Translations under genes and position numbers: made by a program | Part shown: positions 12,038 to 22,811 of the stretch, one piece after another | Position numbering within the stretch: the first letter of the stretch is position 1 | How the letters are laid out: each line of letters starts with the position of its first letter | Notes under the pieces: generated by a model | Database searches by the model: none | Told to the model about the DNA's origin: nothing | What the model saw: only the letters and a program-made list of their open reading frames with translations | NCBI GenBank assembly: GCA_035772735.1 | Contig: JASDFA010000001.1 | Location: 59,473,001-59,537,000 of the forward strand | Direction of reading: 5' to 3' | Origin: Datura wrightii | Taxonomy: Eukaryota; Streptophyta; Magnoliopsida; Solanales; Solanaceae | Length of the DNA stretch: 64,000 bases

Positions 12038-12088
12038 CCACGTCGTGCCGCGACGTAAAACAAGGCGCTGCTTGGGAGGCAACCCAAG
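12038..12088 (+). other. Post-coding multi-stem element, element A copy
   Basis: Directly after the protease stop are CGTCGTGCCGCGACG and CTTGGGAGGCAACCCAAG. Each can fold: GTCG/CGAC arms, and CTTGGG/CCCAAG arms around AGGCAA. Equivalent blocks occur in B, D and E, always right after the last gag/pol codon. Confidence 0.75.
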
Positions 12089-12099
12089 GGTACCTTAGG

Positions 12100-13935
12100 T
12101 ACAATTTGTAATTTTCATTTAGTGTTGATTTTGTTATTTTCATTTTGTTTGTGTTTTTGGTGGAAAGTTAAGCACAGATTGAGGGAAGTCTGATTACCGA
12201 GAAGGTGGAAGATAAAGAGCATGGAATAAAAGAAGTGTGGGGTCGAACACCCACCTTTTTGAAAACTTGAAAGGAAAAGCATGCTTTTAGCTTGGCATAG
12301 AGGCTCATGGAGTATTCTCGTCCTTTAAATTTTAATTTGATGATATGAGGACATATCATTATTTAAGTGTGGGGTGAGAAAATTTCACAATTTTTGTGCT
12401 TAATAAGTTTTTAGTGAATGTAATGCTTGTGTGAAATTTGGGAAAAAATTGAAAATTTTTTGTGAATTAAGCATGATTTCATCACCCGTTGGTTTCTCTT
12501 TTCGGTTCTTTTCCGACGGGGGGTATTTGAACCAAAGAATAAAAATTTTCTTTGTCTGTATATAATATTTTTAGTCATAGTTAGGGATTGTTTCCAACGA
12601 TGGATGGATGACGACCATCTTGAGGAAAATTAGTCATTAAGTTTTGGTTTTTGAAACCATAACTAATTGGTGGTTGATGTTCTTGTTATGTGCTATACAT
12701 GATTGTAAGAGGCAAGTATGTTCAGTGTTGAAGCATGCAAGTGTATAACTTTGTGTGAGACACTTAGATTATTGAATTTGACTCAATATGATTGAAGCTT
12801 AATTCTGAATTCTTGTGATTAGCTGAGTAAGAGTCTGCTGAATGTGTCTTGATTTGAGCATGTGCCATGAGTGTAAGGTTTTTGAGTATTCTGTGCTATT
12901 GTGGAATGTCTAGAACTTGCCTTGTGTGTATATAAAACGAAATGAAGGATGAGAATTATAGGAAATGATTTAGGCATTTCCTTGAAGGAACCTAAATGTT
13001 ATCCCTCATTTTACCTACCTTGAATAATTAATCCTAGTAAGCCCCATTGAGCCTTGAGCCTATTCTTTGATAGCTGCAACATAAGCTTAATCCTTTTTCT
13101 TTCATTAGCCTTGAATTTGATCCAAAACTCCTAAGCGCTTAAGTGAATAATTCGAAAGAGTAAAGGTGAGAAAAAAAATGTAAAAGAAGGAAAAATGGAA
13201 GTTGTGGAAGTTGAGAAAGGTCAAGGGTGCACTTGTTGGAATATGGTTGAGTATTAGTAGGGAGTAAGAAAATAAATTAATGAAAATTTACATATAGAAC
13301 TCCTTACTAATAAGCCAAAAGTGCCTAAAGAAAGGGGGAACAAAAGAGGGAAAAGAAAGCTGAAAGGAGAAAAAGGTGAAGTAAGGGAAGAGAAGTTAGT
13401 GATGAGGGCGTGATGTATTAAAAGCGCTTAGGGCAGATAGTCACTGTTACTGGCCATAATAGTACCAAACCGTCCCTTTTCTACATTACAACCTAAGAAG
13501 TCCTACTGGATCTTACATTCATACATCCTCAAATTAGTGGAATAAAACACTAAGGGCAAGCTTATGGGTCATTACATGATGCATGTGAATTCTTTGTGAG
13601 AGTGAGCGTAATTCTATTCATGTCCCACACATGTTGTGATTTAAAAAGTTTTTGCGTGTGAAAATGGGTAACTATCGTTCCGTGAGGGCACATGTTGAAT
13701 GAAAGATATAAGTCATGTGGGATTTCTTAATCAGTTGATTTGCATGAGTTTGCTAATATTGAGAGTCGCTTCTTGAGGTTAAGAAGTCTTAGCGGAGTTG
13801 TATTTCATTTCAATGATTAAATTGTGCATGCTCTATTGTTAACTTGCTATCTTAAATAATTAGTACAGTCGTAGCCTGAATTCTCTTGCTAAATTAGCTA
13901 TGGGTGAGTCTCCATAGGCATGAGATGTAAAAGGT
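12100..13935 (+). other. Element A non-coding 3' region
   Basis: About 1.8 kb without a domain-bearing frame. It includes A-rich and AAAAGG-rich stretches (13150-13400). The same region is present in B (33266-35100), and a related one lies in E between ORF3 and its 3' LTR (53709-55299). It is therefore a conserved Athila 3' untranslated region rather than degraded pol. Confidence 0.75.
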
Positions 13936-13973
13936 TTGTTCGAGGACGAACAAGGCTTTAAGTGTGGGGTAGG
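13936..13973 (+). other. Element A hairpin and polypurine tract
   Basis: ttgttcgaggacgaacaa (13936-13953) folds with 7-bp arms and an AGGA loop. TTAAGTGTGGGGTAGG then abuts the LTR start at 13974. B has the same pair at 33226-33263. Confidence 0.8.
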
Positions 13974-15400
13974 TGATGGTGTGCAAAATAGCATGCCCGA
14001 GTGATGCTTTATAACTTAGTTTTGTCTTGTTTATCGAATTAATTATATGCATTCTCATATGATTTTATGTAAATGTGAATATATACTAACCAACATGATT
14101 AGTCCTTATTTTTGAAGGTTAATAATGCATTTGAGGAACTAATTCATGATTTGGTGAAGTGGAGGAATGGAATCAAGAGCAAAACGTGAAAGTCAACAAG
14201 AAAACATGCAATAACTGGCACCCTGTGCCATAGGGGCCGTGGCACGCTGCCAACGCGGCAACACTTGGCCAAAAATTGCATTTTTTGGCACATTCCAGTG
14301 AGGGTACGCATTACCTCCGTGTCACGGAGGTCAATTAGGGCGTTCAGCTCCATGACACGTTGTTGTTCCACCACAGGCCAAATTTTGCATTTTTTCAGCA
14401 TAGTATAAATTGAACCCTTAGCTCCTAAAATCATTTTTCCACGATTTTATTCTGGAAAACTACGTAGGAGTGAAGGGAGAAGTGGGAGAACTCATCTAGG
14501 GTTTGGCAAATTACCTTCTCATCTACCAAATTCTTGTAAGTATATTAGTTTAGTTGTAGTTTCTTGTAGTTTTATGAACATGAATGGCTAGAACCCTTCC
14601 TCTAGGGTTGAAACCATGAATTATGATTGTTATTTTATGAAATTGTTTTGGAATTAAGTTATTGATTGTTGTTTTCGTCTTGCATTCTGGATTGTTGATT
14701 GTTTTTATGATTGATCACCATGAAAGCATATATGTTAGCTTGGGCATTGGCTTGAGAAAGCATTACCTAGGTCAGGACATGAGAATGTGAGGAGCATGTT
14801 TGTATCTCTCGATATAATTTCGTATTAGGATAGAAATATATACCTAACACCTTGCTTGGTTGATAAAACAGGGGTTATTAAAGACCAACTTAGGATTATC
14901 ACATCACCACTCGAAGAAGTAGTTGTGAGACTAAGTTGATTTAAATGGTTAGACGCACGAAAGTCCCTAATCAATTTCCACGTAAACCACAACATAATTA
15001 ATTGCCCACGAATTAGAAATTAGCATCCTCGCTCACAATGATGCAGTGAGGCTAGTTTGTCATGTTTAGAGGCTCGAAAGACCATGAACATGCAATTCTA
15101 ATTATCTGAAATAGCAATCGATAGTTTCATGCTTAACCCATTGCAAATCGTAGTATCGCATGATTATCTGGTTTTAACTCTATGTTGCTCCTAGAGTAAA
15201 TTCAGGATATTTCGTTGACCAAAACTAGACTTAATTAAATCTCCCTCGAAAACTTCTATAACCAACACTTGCGAAAGTTAAGATCACACTTGAAATGGAT
15301 AGTTAGAGGAATGGGTCCAGTCCCTGTGGGTTCGACATCCCGGTTCTTAAAAAGAGCCACTATATTACTTGTACGACCCGTACACTTCCAGGAACGAACA
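13974..15400 (+). repeat. Element A 3' LTR
   Basis: Begins TGATGGTGTGCAAAATAGC and ends near GGAACGAACA. It is homologous over its length to the B LTR (31650-33225). A palindrome cluster includes the 19-bp odd palindrome at 14313-14331 (ACCTCCGTG/T/CACGGAGGT), about 70 bp upstream of a TATAAAT box at 14404-14410. The 5' LTR is outside the window, so the duplication cannot be checked. The next bases are TTTAT. Confidence 0.85.
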
Positions 15401-15622
15401 TTTATTAGCTGCAAAGTTATTCGAAGCTACCTCTAGTTAAACAAAAATAATCTGAACATGTTGGTTCTACTAGATAGCATGCCCGAGGGAAAAGAAACAT
15501 GGCAAGAAAAAACCTAGATGAATCAAAAATTTCCAAAAATACAAGTACACCCCCCTTTGAAAGACATGCTTTGTCCCCGAAGCATATGTAAAAGGAAGGG
15601 AAAGGAACATACCTATGGTGCA

Positions 15623-17824
15623 CTAAGCGCTCCTATCATCCTGCTGACATGATACTTCTGTTGCATCAGTGGCAATAGTAATGCGACGCACTCAATTGTA
15701 CATCTATTGGGGGATTGGTTACCCCCATATCATGCTCAATCGCTTTCGTAACCTTAGGATCAACTCTGGCTGATTGTGGCTCCCTCAAAGGCTTCTCGCC
15801 ACCATGATTACTCTCTGGACAGTAGTGGAGTTCCTTGCTCCTCTGGCTCGCTCCGACAACTCTGATATATGTGTGTCATGAGCTTGCAGGCTCTCTACTC
15901 TTGCCCACTTTCTCTCTTTCTTCTCTTTCTTTTTCTTCTTATTTGAGGGCTCATTTTAATCTTCATCTAAGACCCTCTTCTTGACTTTTCCTCCACTAGC
16001 AACCATCGGGACCTAGTACACCTCTAAGTCTAGCTCCTCATCAAGCTCAACATCCAAATTTAGAAGAGTGGGGACTACTATTATCACCGACTGTCTAGAT
16101 GGAAACTTGGTCACTTGGCTCTGAAGAACCCCCAACTCCTCCCGGAGGCTAGTAGTATTCGGCTGCTCCTCTAAGCGCTCATTAATCGGCACTCGAACCC
16201 TTCAATCTAGCCATGCAACCCCCTCACAGCCTCCTTGATCTCTGTCTTTACCCAAGGCTTGAAATTCTCTATCATTGATGTACTTTTCTTTCGGTCACTG
16301 TCAACCTCTTTGCCAATTTTTGGCGGAAGTCGTGAGGGACCAAAACGTACCCAGCTGGTATCTATCTTGGGAGACTCATTGGAGGTGCAGCTGAAGTACT
16401 GGGCACTGCCTCTGTATGGCTGGCCTCTGTAGCTGGTGTCTCATCCTTCTCCATTATGATGGGGGCATTAACCTGTTCACCCCTAGATACCTATGGTACT
16501 GGGATTGCAGTCGAAAGTCTAGCCTGGCTTACCAGGTTCATTCATCGTGGATCGGCCCTATATCCGTCGTCCTTTGGCCTCCGATCTCAACATCAACATC
16601 TTTTAGCAGTTGGACCCCACCGTCTCTGCACATCTGGTAAATAAGGCTCAGAAATGCCATGGTGGTGCTCAACCCAAGAGCATGATCCTGGATCTCATTT
16701 GCTATCACCCTCAAGATATTTATCTCATATTGGGACATGAGGCATGCTACTAGAGCTGCCCTATCTATGTTGAGCTTGTTATTGTTCATAGTTGGCATCA
16801 ATTTGTGGCGTACCTTCGCTATGAAGTTTAGCGAAGATTTGGTGACCTTCTTTTCACTAGACACCCTCTCAGCTAACTCCTTGTCCTCTGCTATAACCCC
16901 GTTTAACCACTTGAGTTGGATTTTTATCTCCTCATAACCCAAATACTTCACCCATTTCATGGCTTCTATTCGGTGGTTGGACTCTACTATGGATGATGGA
17001 GCAATGTACTGTGGCCCATAGAGTATCGGGGCAACTGTTTTCTCAGAAATATTGACTTCTTGCCCCCGGACTAATACATTGTCAAGTTTGGGATGCTCCT
17101 TCAGTCGCTTGCCAATCTGTGCATTCTACTCGAATGTAGAATAATAATTGGCATAGAACTCCCTGTCCATCTTTGGAATTTATCGGTCAGGGGTTCTAGA
17201 CATCCACTCGGACCCATAGAAGCTAAAGATCCACTTATTATCCTCAACTCCATTCAAGGAACTGGTGAGGATCCACGGTTATCCTCTTAATCTCCTAAAC
17301 TCCATTCAAGGAACTAGTGAGGATCCACGGTTCTTCCTGAATTCTGCGCCTAGGGTGTTGCTTGGATGTAAGTGCCAACCGCTGCTCATAAATCTCTTGT
17401 GCCCCGAGCACCTCCACCTCATAGTACGCTTTGCTGTAGGACAGGTCTGCTCAATTTCCTCATCAGCATCTCTTTCATTAGAACTAGTCTCACTGTTGCC
17501 ATCTTAAGATTGGGCCTCCTCAAACCCCTCACCACCATTAGAGTCACTCTTGCACTCTTGAACCTGTTTCTCTGTTCCCTCTTCAGACTGGGGAGTAGTG
17601 ACCAGCGGTAGAAGTCGCTTCGACTTGTGCCTTTGCTTGAGCCCTAATGGTCTGTGGCTCATCAGTGTTAAATGTTTCCACTAGGTACTCTTCCACTGAA
17701 CAACTAGAGGAGCTGCCTGCTTGATTAGAGTCGGAGGGTCATCTCTTAATGCGCTCTTAGCAACTATCTATACTCTAGCTCTCTTGTGCTAGGCATATTT
17801 GGTTGCTCTTTTCTTCATTGTCAT
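15623..17824 (-). pseudogene. Element D ORF3 (Athila third ORF with Transposase_32-type domain), broken
   Basis: Start taken at the ATG at 17824 (MTMKKRATKYA). Stops follow within 20 codons, so the frame is dead. The recognisable core is at 16960-16538: NFIAKVRHKLMPTMNNN, then IDRAALVACLMSQYEINILRVIANEIQ and FLSLIYQMCRDGGV. This is the conserved block of the putative plant transposon protein family (Transposase_32). Element E has the homologous block FWWSLVRHRLVPTSNDN. The C-terminal part is lysine-rich (NKKKKKEKKE near 15930), like a nuclear localisation signal. The function of this protein in Athila is not established; it occupies the position once called env-like. Confidence 0.78.
17246..17332. 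repeat. Tandem duplication within D ORF3
   Basis: A 35-bp word (AACTCCATTCAAGGAACT...) at 17246-17280 recurs at 17298-17332, period 52. It differs by one base (G/A), so it is a recent local duplication. Confidence 0.85.
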
Positions 17825-17825
17825 T

Positions 17826-19153
17826 ATACCTATGGAGAAAATGGTTAGTATGTATGATCTAAGAAAAACCAAGTAAGAAAAATACCCTCTAAAGTTTTCG
17901 ACAAGTCTACAGTACAGGGTCGTACAATAGTGGTAGGACACGTACTAAGACTCGTGGTTTATAACTGTCCTGTCATGACTCCTAGTTACGACTCGTACCA
18001 TGATGGTACGGTTCATGCTAAGAGTCGTACTGAGGGATTCCTTAAATGGTATTCTTCTGTATTTTTCTACAACTCGTTCTTTGTTTTCATGAGTCATTGT
18101 TAGGGTTGTACAATCTCCTTTGGATTTTGACCTTTGCTGCCTCAAGGTATGATCACCACGTACTACTTGTAGTAGGATCCTATGAATTGTACCAAGCTTC
18201 ATACAAACTGTTACATTTTTATTGACCTGGGACAATCCCAACGAGTCCTTATATGAGTCGTGGTATAAAACCATGAGTCGTTGGAAGACTTATGAAGCCT
18301 TCCCACCTTTCTAGTTTTGTTAAGTTGTTTAAGTAAATACTTAATTTATTTAGGGTACTCAGACTTCCCTATTTTATGCAATCAATGACCATTTTAGGTT
18401 TACCCAGTTCATTCCCAACATTCATCACATCCCATAACACAAATTTGATAGTGAGGTTCAGTTGTTCGTGCAATTTCAACTCCTACCCATTCAATATATT
18501 CATGCAAGCTATTGATTATCTTCCTCGACCCATTGTTGTTGAGTTCAAGGTATCACAGTGTTCAATGGTATTTCATACAAGTCAAGCTTTTTGCAATATT
18601 TAACAAGTTTACTTACTTAAAGCTTTAGTACTTGCTTGACTTTTTGCTTGATTCAGTGGTTAGGGTAGGAATTGGGAGTTTGTAGATGAGATTTTGCACG
18701 ACTTCAAGGTTGAATCAATTCAAATCTTTGAGTTACGGGTGTGAGAATGTTGAGTGAGAATCGTGGGTTTGATTTTTTATGTTTGTGTAAGAGTGGAATA
18801 ATGAGAAATTTGATTTAAATAAGTTAGGGCAGATCTTTGATATTGGGTCGAGTCAGGTCAAAGTAATTTATTTATCCCATCATGACTCGTACCACAAGTC
18901 ATAGGTTAGACCTATGGCTCGTCCCTTGGACTCGTAGCAGAAGAATGAGAAAACTTACCTGGGGACCTATGAGTGTAAGGTATGACCCGTACAATGATGG
19001 CTTGGTTCGTACAATGACTCATAAGTTACTTTCTCTGAAATCCCACACATAGCACAATTCATGGTTAAAGTGAGTACTACAACGCGTACAAATATGGTAT
19101 AAGTCGTAATGACCAACCGTAGCATGAAATTTTTCTTCTGCTTTTTACCATGG
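17826..19153 (-). promoter_or_regulatory. Motif-rich block upstream of D ORF3
   Basis: Dense in odd palindromes of the form GTACGA-S-TCGTAC and their CpG-to-TpG variants. There is an exact ACGACTCGT at 17988-17996, and exact ATGASTCAT at 18089-18097 and 19014-19022. Two clusters (about 17890-18290 and 18880-19130) flank a motif-poor leader-like stretch (18600-18830). D's own LTR carries the same words (23640-24130). The position directly upstream of ORF3 suggests an internal promoter or enhancer; this is inference. Confidence 0.45.
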
Positions 19154-19931
19154 CTGGTGTTGCGGCCTATACAATCCTCTTACGTGATAACGACACGGAC
19201 AACGGAAGACTCTAAAAATTAGAAGATTAGAAAGGGGGAAGGAATTGATTCTTGAAAAGAGAAGAAACAAGAAATAGTGAATCAATTAAGAAGAAGTAGA
19301 AGAAGAAAAGAAGGAGGGAACTAAAACAAGAAATCTTACCATTGGAGAAATTCAAGTTATGGTTCAAAGTAGAACAAAAAGGGCATAACCCAAAGAAAAC
19401 CTACAAAGGTCTCACAAGCTATAAGGCTTCTACTAATATATTAAATCAAACTTAGTTACTATGAAGAGAAAGAACCCCTTTATATAGAATCCTACAAGGA
19501 GCTGGTCAAAGACTCAATTAAAGAAATTATGTTCCCTAGGGACATAGAAGGCTGCCCATACTAAGACCAATGTAGTCAACATAGATTAAAACAAAACACT
19601 AAATGGCATTGAAAGATGTCACACACAAAGTCCTAGAAACTCAACATCTATAAAACAACTCTTAAATATTTTAGAAACTAATTAAAAATTACTGCAATAT
19701 TTTCTCCCATTGGGGGGATGATTTGGGCCCCATTCCATCTCCTTTTGAACTTTAATTTGGGTCTTCAAATAGATGTAAGAGTTGAAGAAAATATATTCAT
19801 TGGGCTTGAGATCTTCTTCCATCACACAACACTTTTTAATAGCTAATTGCAGCCATTTGAGTTTGTCTTGAAATTTCTTATTTGATGAAGCTTTCAAATT
19901 CTTATCCATGTCTTTTAGTGACATTGAGCTT
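19154..19931. other. Unidentified 0.78 kb segment inside D
   Basis: This stretch lacks the motif words that surround it on both sides and has no counterpart in element E. CCATGG occurs at both edges (19148-19153 and 19932-19937), which could be a 6-bp target duplication or chance. A 91-codon minus frame (19957-19682) overlaps it but shows no domain I know. It may be a small insertion or a solo LTR fragment. Confidence 0.3.
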
Positions 19932-20046
19932 CCATGGATTCTATCATTACGAGTCATACTAAGACTCGTAGTACTGGTCTAGTCTGAAATTTCTCCCATC
20001 AATTCCTGTTTACCTGCACACTAAACACACAAAAGTTAAGATACTT

Positions 20047-20175
20047 TGGTTGCCTCCCAAGAAGCACTTGATTTAACGTCGCGACATGACGCAGGTGGTC
20101 TGGTTACTCAGACTTCACCAAATCACCATACGGTTGCCTCCTAAGAAGCCCCTGATTTAACGTCTCGGCACGATG
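20047..20175 (-). repeat. Post-coding multi-stem element, element D, tandem pair
   Basis: Two copies (20047-20092 and 20132-20175) of the TTGCCTCC(C/T)AAGAAGC...TTAACGTC(G/T)CG(A/G)CA(T/C)GA block. The CTTGGGAGGCAACC stem and GTCG/CGAC stem of A, B and E are recognisable. Element E also has the pair in tandem. Confidence 0.75.
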
Positions 20176-20310
20176 CAAGTCTCTTGATTACTCAAAATTC
20201 ATTAAGAAAATCAGAATCATCATCGATTGTTGAGAGAATCTTGAATTCATTGGGCTGCTTCATTGACTAGCAGACGTTAAAAGTGACGTCCTCTTTATAT
20301 AGCCTGAACT

Positions 20311-20694
20311 TTAATTGGCCAGCTTAACATCTACCAAGGCTCTCCCAGTGGATAGGAATGGTCGCCCCAACATAATGGGGACCTCAAAATCAACCTCGCA
20401 ATCAAGGGTTACAAAGTCCGCTGGGAAGATGAAATGGTCCACCTTGACAAGAACATTAACTAAGATCCTCACTGACTTTTTAACTACCTGGTTTGCCATC
20501 AATAACCGCATTGACGTTGGTGTGGGGGCTCCCAAGCCCAGCTGTTTGAAGACCTCTAATGGAATCAATTTAATGCTTGCACCTAAATCACAAAGCGCTT
20601 TCGTAAAATCAAAATCACCAATCGTGCAAGAAATTGTGAAGGCACCTGGATCCTCCTTATTTTGAGCAAGGACCCGTGAAGCTATGGCATGCAA
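20311..20694 (-). pseudogene. Element D aspartic protease (Athila retropepsin)
   Basis: A 127-codon open stretch. KALCDLGASIKLIPLEVFKQ carries the catalytic Asp in the Athila DLGA form. KVDHFIFPADFVTLDCE and IMLGRPFLSTGRALVDV form the flap and second hydrophobic-G blocks. The domain itself is unbroken, but it is separated from gag by frameshifts and followed by no RT. The enzyme would mature gag-pol inside particles. It ends within 140 bp of the stem-loop repeats, which marks where pol is missing. Confidence 0.85.
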
Positions 20695-22630
20695 TGATGC
20701 AAGTTCCTTACTGACTCATAGCTCACAGATCTTTTCTTAGTAACAAGGTCCTTCATAAACTTGGCATATCCTCGCATCTGCTTCAACGCCTCGACCAGTG
20801 ATATGTTCACCGTAATTGTTTAAGCACAGAGAGGAATTTTTTGAACTTACCATCTTCCGCCTTCTTCTTCATCCTTTGAGGGAATGGTGGTGGTGGTCGA
20901 GGGATAGCCTTATAAATTTGCGTTCCCCCATGCTTGTTAGTCTTTTCAGCTTCAAACTCCTTTTCACCAACTGGAGCCTCAGTCAACTCAATCTCTTCCT
21001 TAAGCTCTTACTCAGCAACCTGATCTTCCATAATCTCTATCTCCTTTTGTCTTGTCATCTCAACTATAACCGGCAGAGGGGGATCAACTATGTTCTTTCT
21101 TTTCCTAGTCATCACAGCCATACAGTGACTTTTAATTTTTGGATTCTAAACTGTGTTGCTAGGAAATGTTCCCATCAACCTCTGATTTAGGGAAGCCGAC
21201 ATCTGACCCAGCTATTGCTCAATTTGCTTGATCGCAGTGGCACACGATTCAACTTTCTGGTTCATACCTAATATATCCACCCAAATGTCTCTCAGCTAAT
21301 CATCAGTGGATTTTACCTTTTTAAACATCTCATCCATCATTTTCTCCAATCTTGAGGGTCAAATCTCACCCTCACATGCATTAGGAGGAACATACAAACT
21401 TGTGCGGTTGTTGCGATAACCATCATTCTTTCCCCATTCTCCCTCTCGCTCACAACCTCGGCTCCTATCCTTATACACATTACGATTGTGGGTTCTTGAT
21501 ATTGGTTTTGACCTTGATTTTAAGAACCTTAGCACCAAGTGTCCTCTACAGAACCTTAGGCGTTGGTCCGAACACCCGCCACCTGGTGGTCCAAGAAGTT
21601 TGCCTCCTCCTTAAAATCTAAATGCTCCTACCCGGCTCCTGTTCCTAAGCTCCCAATGCATTTATCTTTCTAGCCCCAGCACCCATGATATGCTTCATGA
21701 TCAAGTCTAATGATGTCCGTATATGAGCCAATTCTTGATCATGCTCCTCCTCTTTATTGCATTGATCTGCAATTATACCAACAACATACGTATCTGCAGC
21801 TGCTTCCACTTCCTTGGTGTGGCAAGCCCTATTAGTCTTGATCATTCTATCCAGAATAATGATAGCTTGCTCCCACGTATGACTCATCAGTGCTCCTTCC
21901 GCCACGGTATCTACTACAACTTTTGTGTTGTTATTCAAGGACATGTAAAAAAAATCTCCAACAAACTATCATTTAGAATTTTATGGTTCGGGCACTTGGT
22001 CAGCTTCTTTTTAAATCTCAACCAGGTTTCATGAAGTTCCTCCATTTTTAGTTGTCAGAAGTTATAAATCTCATCCTTAAGTTGTAGCATCCTGGAGGGA
22101 GGGAATAACCTTTTTAGGAAATCCTATTTAAGCTCCCTCAAGATGGTAGTGGAGTCGTTGAGCAACTTGATAACCATAAAGTGGCCTCTCTAGAAAGAGA
22201 GAAGGGGAAGAGTCTTAACCTTATTGCATCTTGACTTACACCGGGCAACCTGTACGCCTTGCATATTCCGATGAAATTTTTCAAGTGCAGGTTGGCATCA
22301 TCTGTTGCATGACAACTAAACACCCCTTTTATATTCAGCAATTGTATCAAGGTGTTAGTGATGTCAAACTTAGCCCCAGCAGGCAAATGTTGTGGTACGA
22401 TAGCTCTAGTTGACCCGACTTCATCAATATCATGGTCATCCTCATCAAAGAACTGAGGATCATATCTCTGGCCTCTATTGCCCCTTCTATGGAAGCCAGC
22501 ATTTACGACTTCATCCCAAGCATCCTCGCCTTCCTAAAGTGTATCTTACCGAGCTAGCGCAGCTTGCCTAGCTTCTTCAGCAAGACGAGCCTCTCTTTGC
22601 TCAGGGTTCTCTATTATTCGCAGTGTTCGC
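20695..22630 (-). pseudogene. Element D gag, degraded
   Basis: The Athila gag domain is readable at 22386-22138: NLHLKNFIGICKAYRLPGVS, then DAIRLRLFPFSLSREATLWL. The start (EQREARLAEEARQAALAR) lies near 22610-22560. A middle part at 21944-21645 includes ELAHIRTSLDLIMKHIMG. Several frameshifts and stops separate these pieces, and I could not see an intact zinc knuckle. Gag would package element RNA. The family call rests on the match to A and B in the DxxRLxLFPFSL block. Confidence 0.8.
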
Positions 22631-22699
22631 TCTAGTTCAAGAAGAGGAATCAGGGGGTTTTCTCTCTATCAAGTACTCGGCATTCACCAAGAGACAACC

Positions 22700-22806
22700 T
22701 GTGGCTGTCAAAAACAAAAAGAAAATGTAAATGAGGAAATAACAACTAAAAGTTAAACACAGGCAATTAATCTAATCATAAGTCATATTCCTTGGCAATG
22801 GCGCCA
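22700..22806 (-). other. Element D primer binding site and leader
   Basis: TGGCGCCATTGCCAAGG (22806-22790) is the Athila-type primer site, five bases inside the LTR. It resembles the 3' end of tRNA-Asp. Downstream, a pyrimidine tract ends in TTTTTGTTTTTGACAG near 22704, resembling a splice acceptor. E has a similar tract and CAG before its first ATG. Confidence 0.75.
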
Positions 22807-22811
22807 CTTTT

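Noticed and set aside
12065..12085. GGAGG inside the post-coding element as a ribosome binding site
   Set aside because: Plant nuclear sequence; the word is part of a stem-loop and no start codon follows.
15401..15405. TTTAT as target duplication of A
   Set aside because: The left end of A is outside the window, so the second copy cannot be checked.
16235..17611. Plus-strand frames opposite D ORF3
   Set aside because: Antisense shadows; the minus strand carries the recognised Transposase_32-type block.
20315..20665. 116-codon plus-strand frame opposite the D protease
   Set aside because: Shadow of the DLGA protease on the minus strand.
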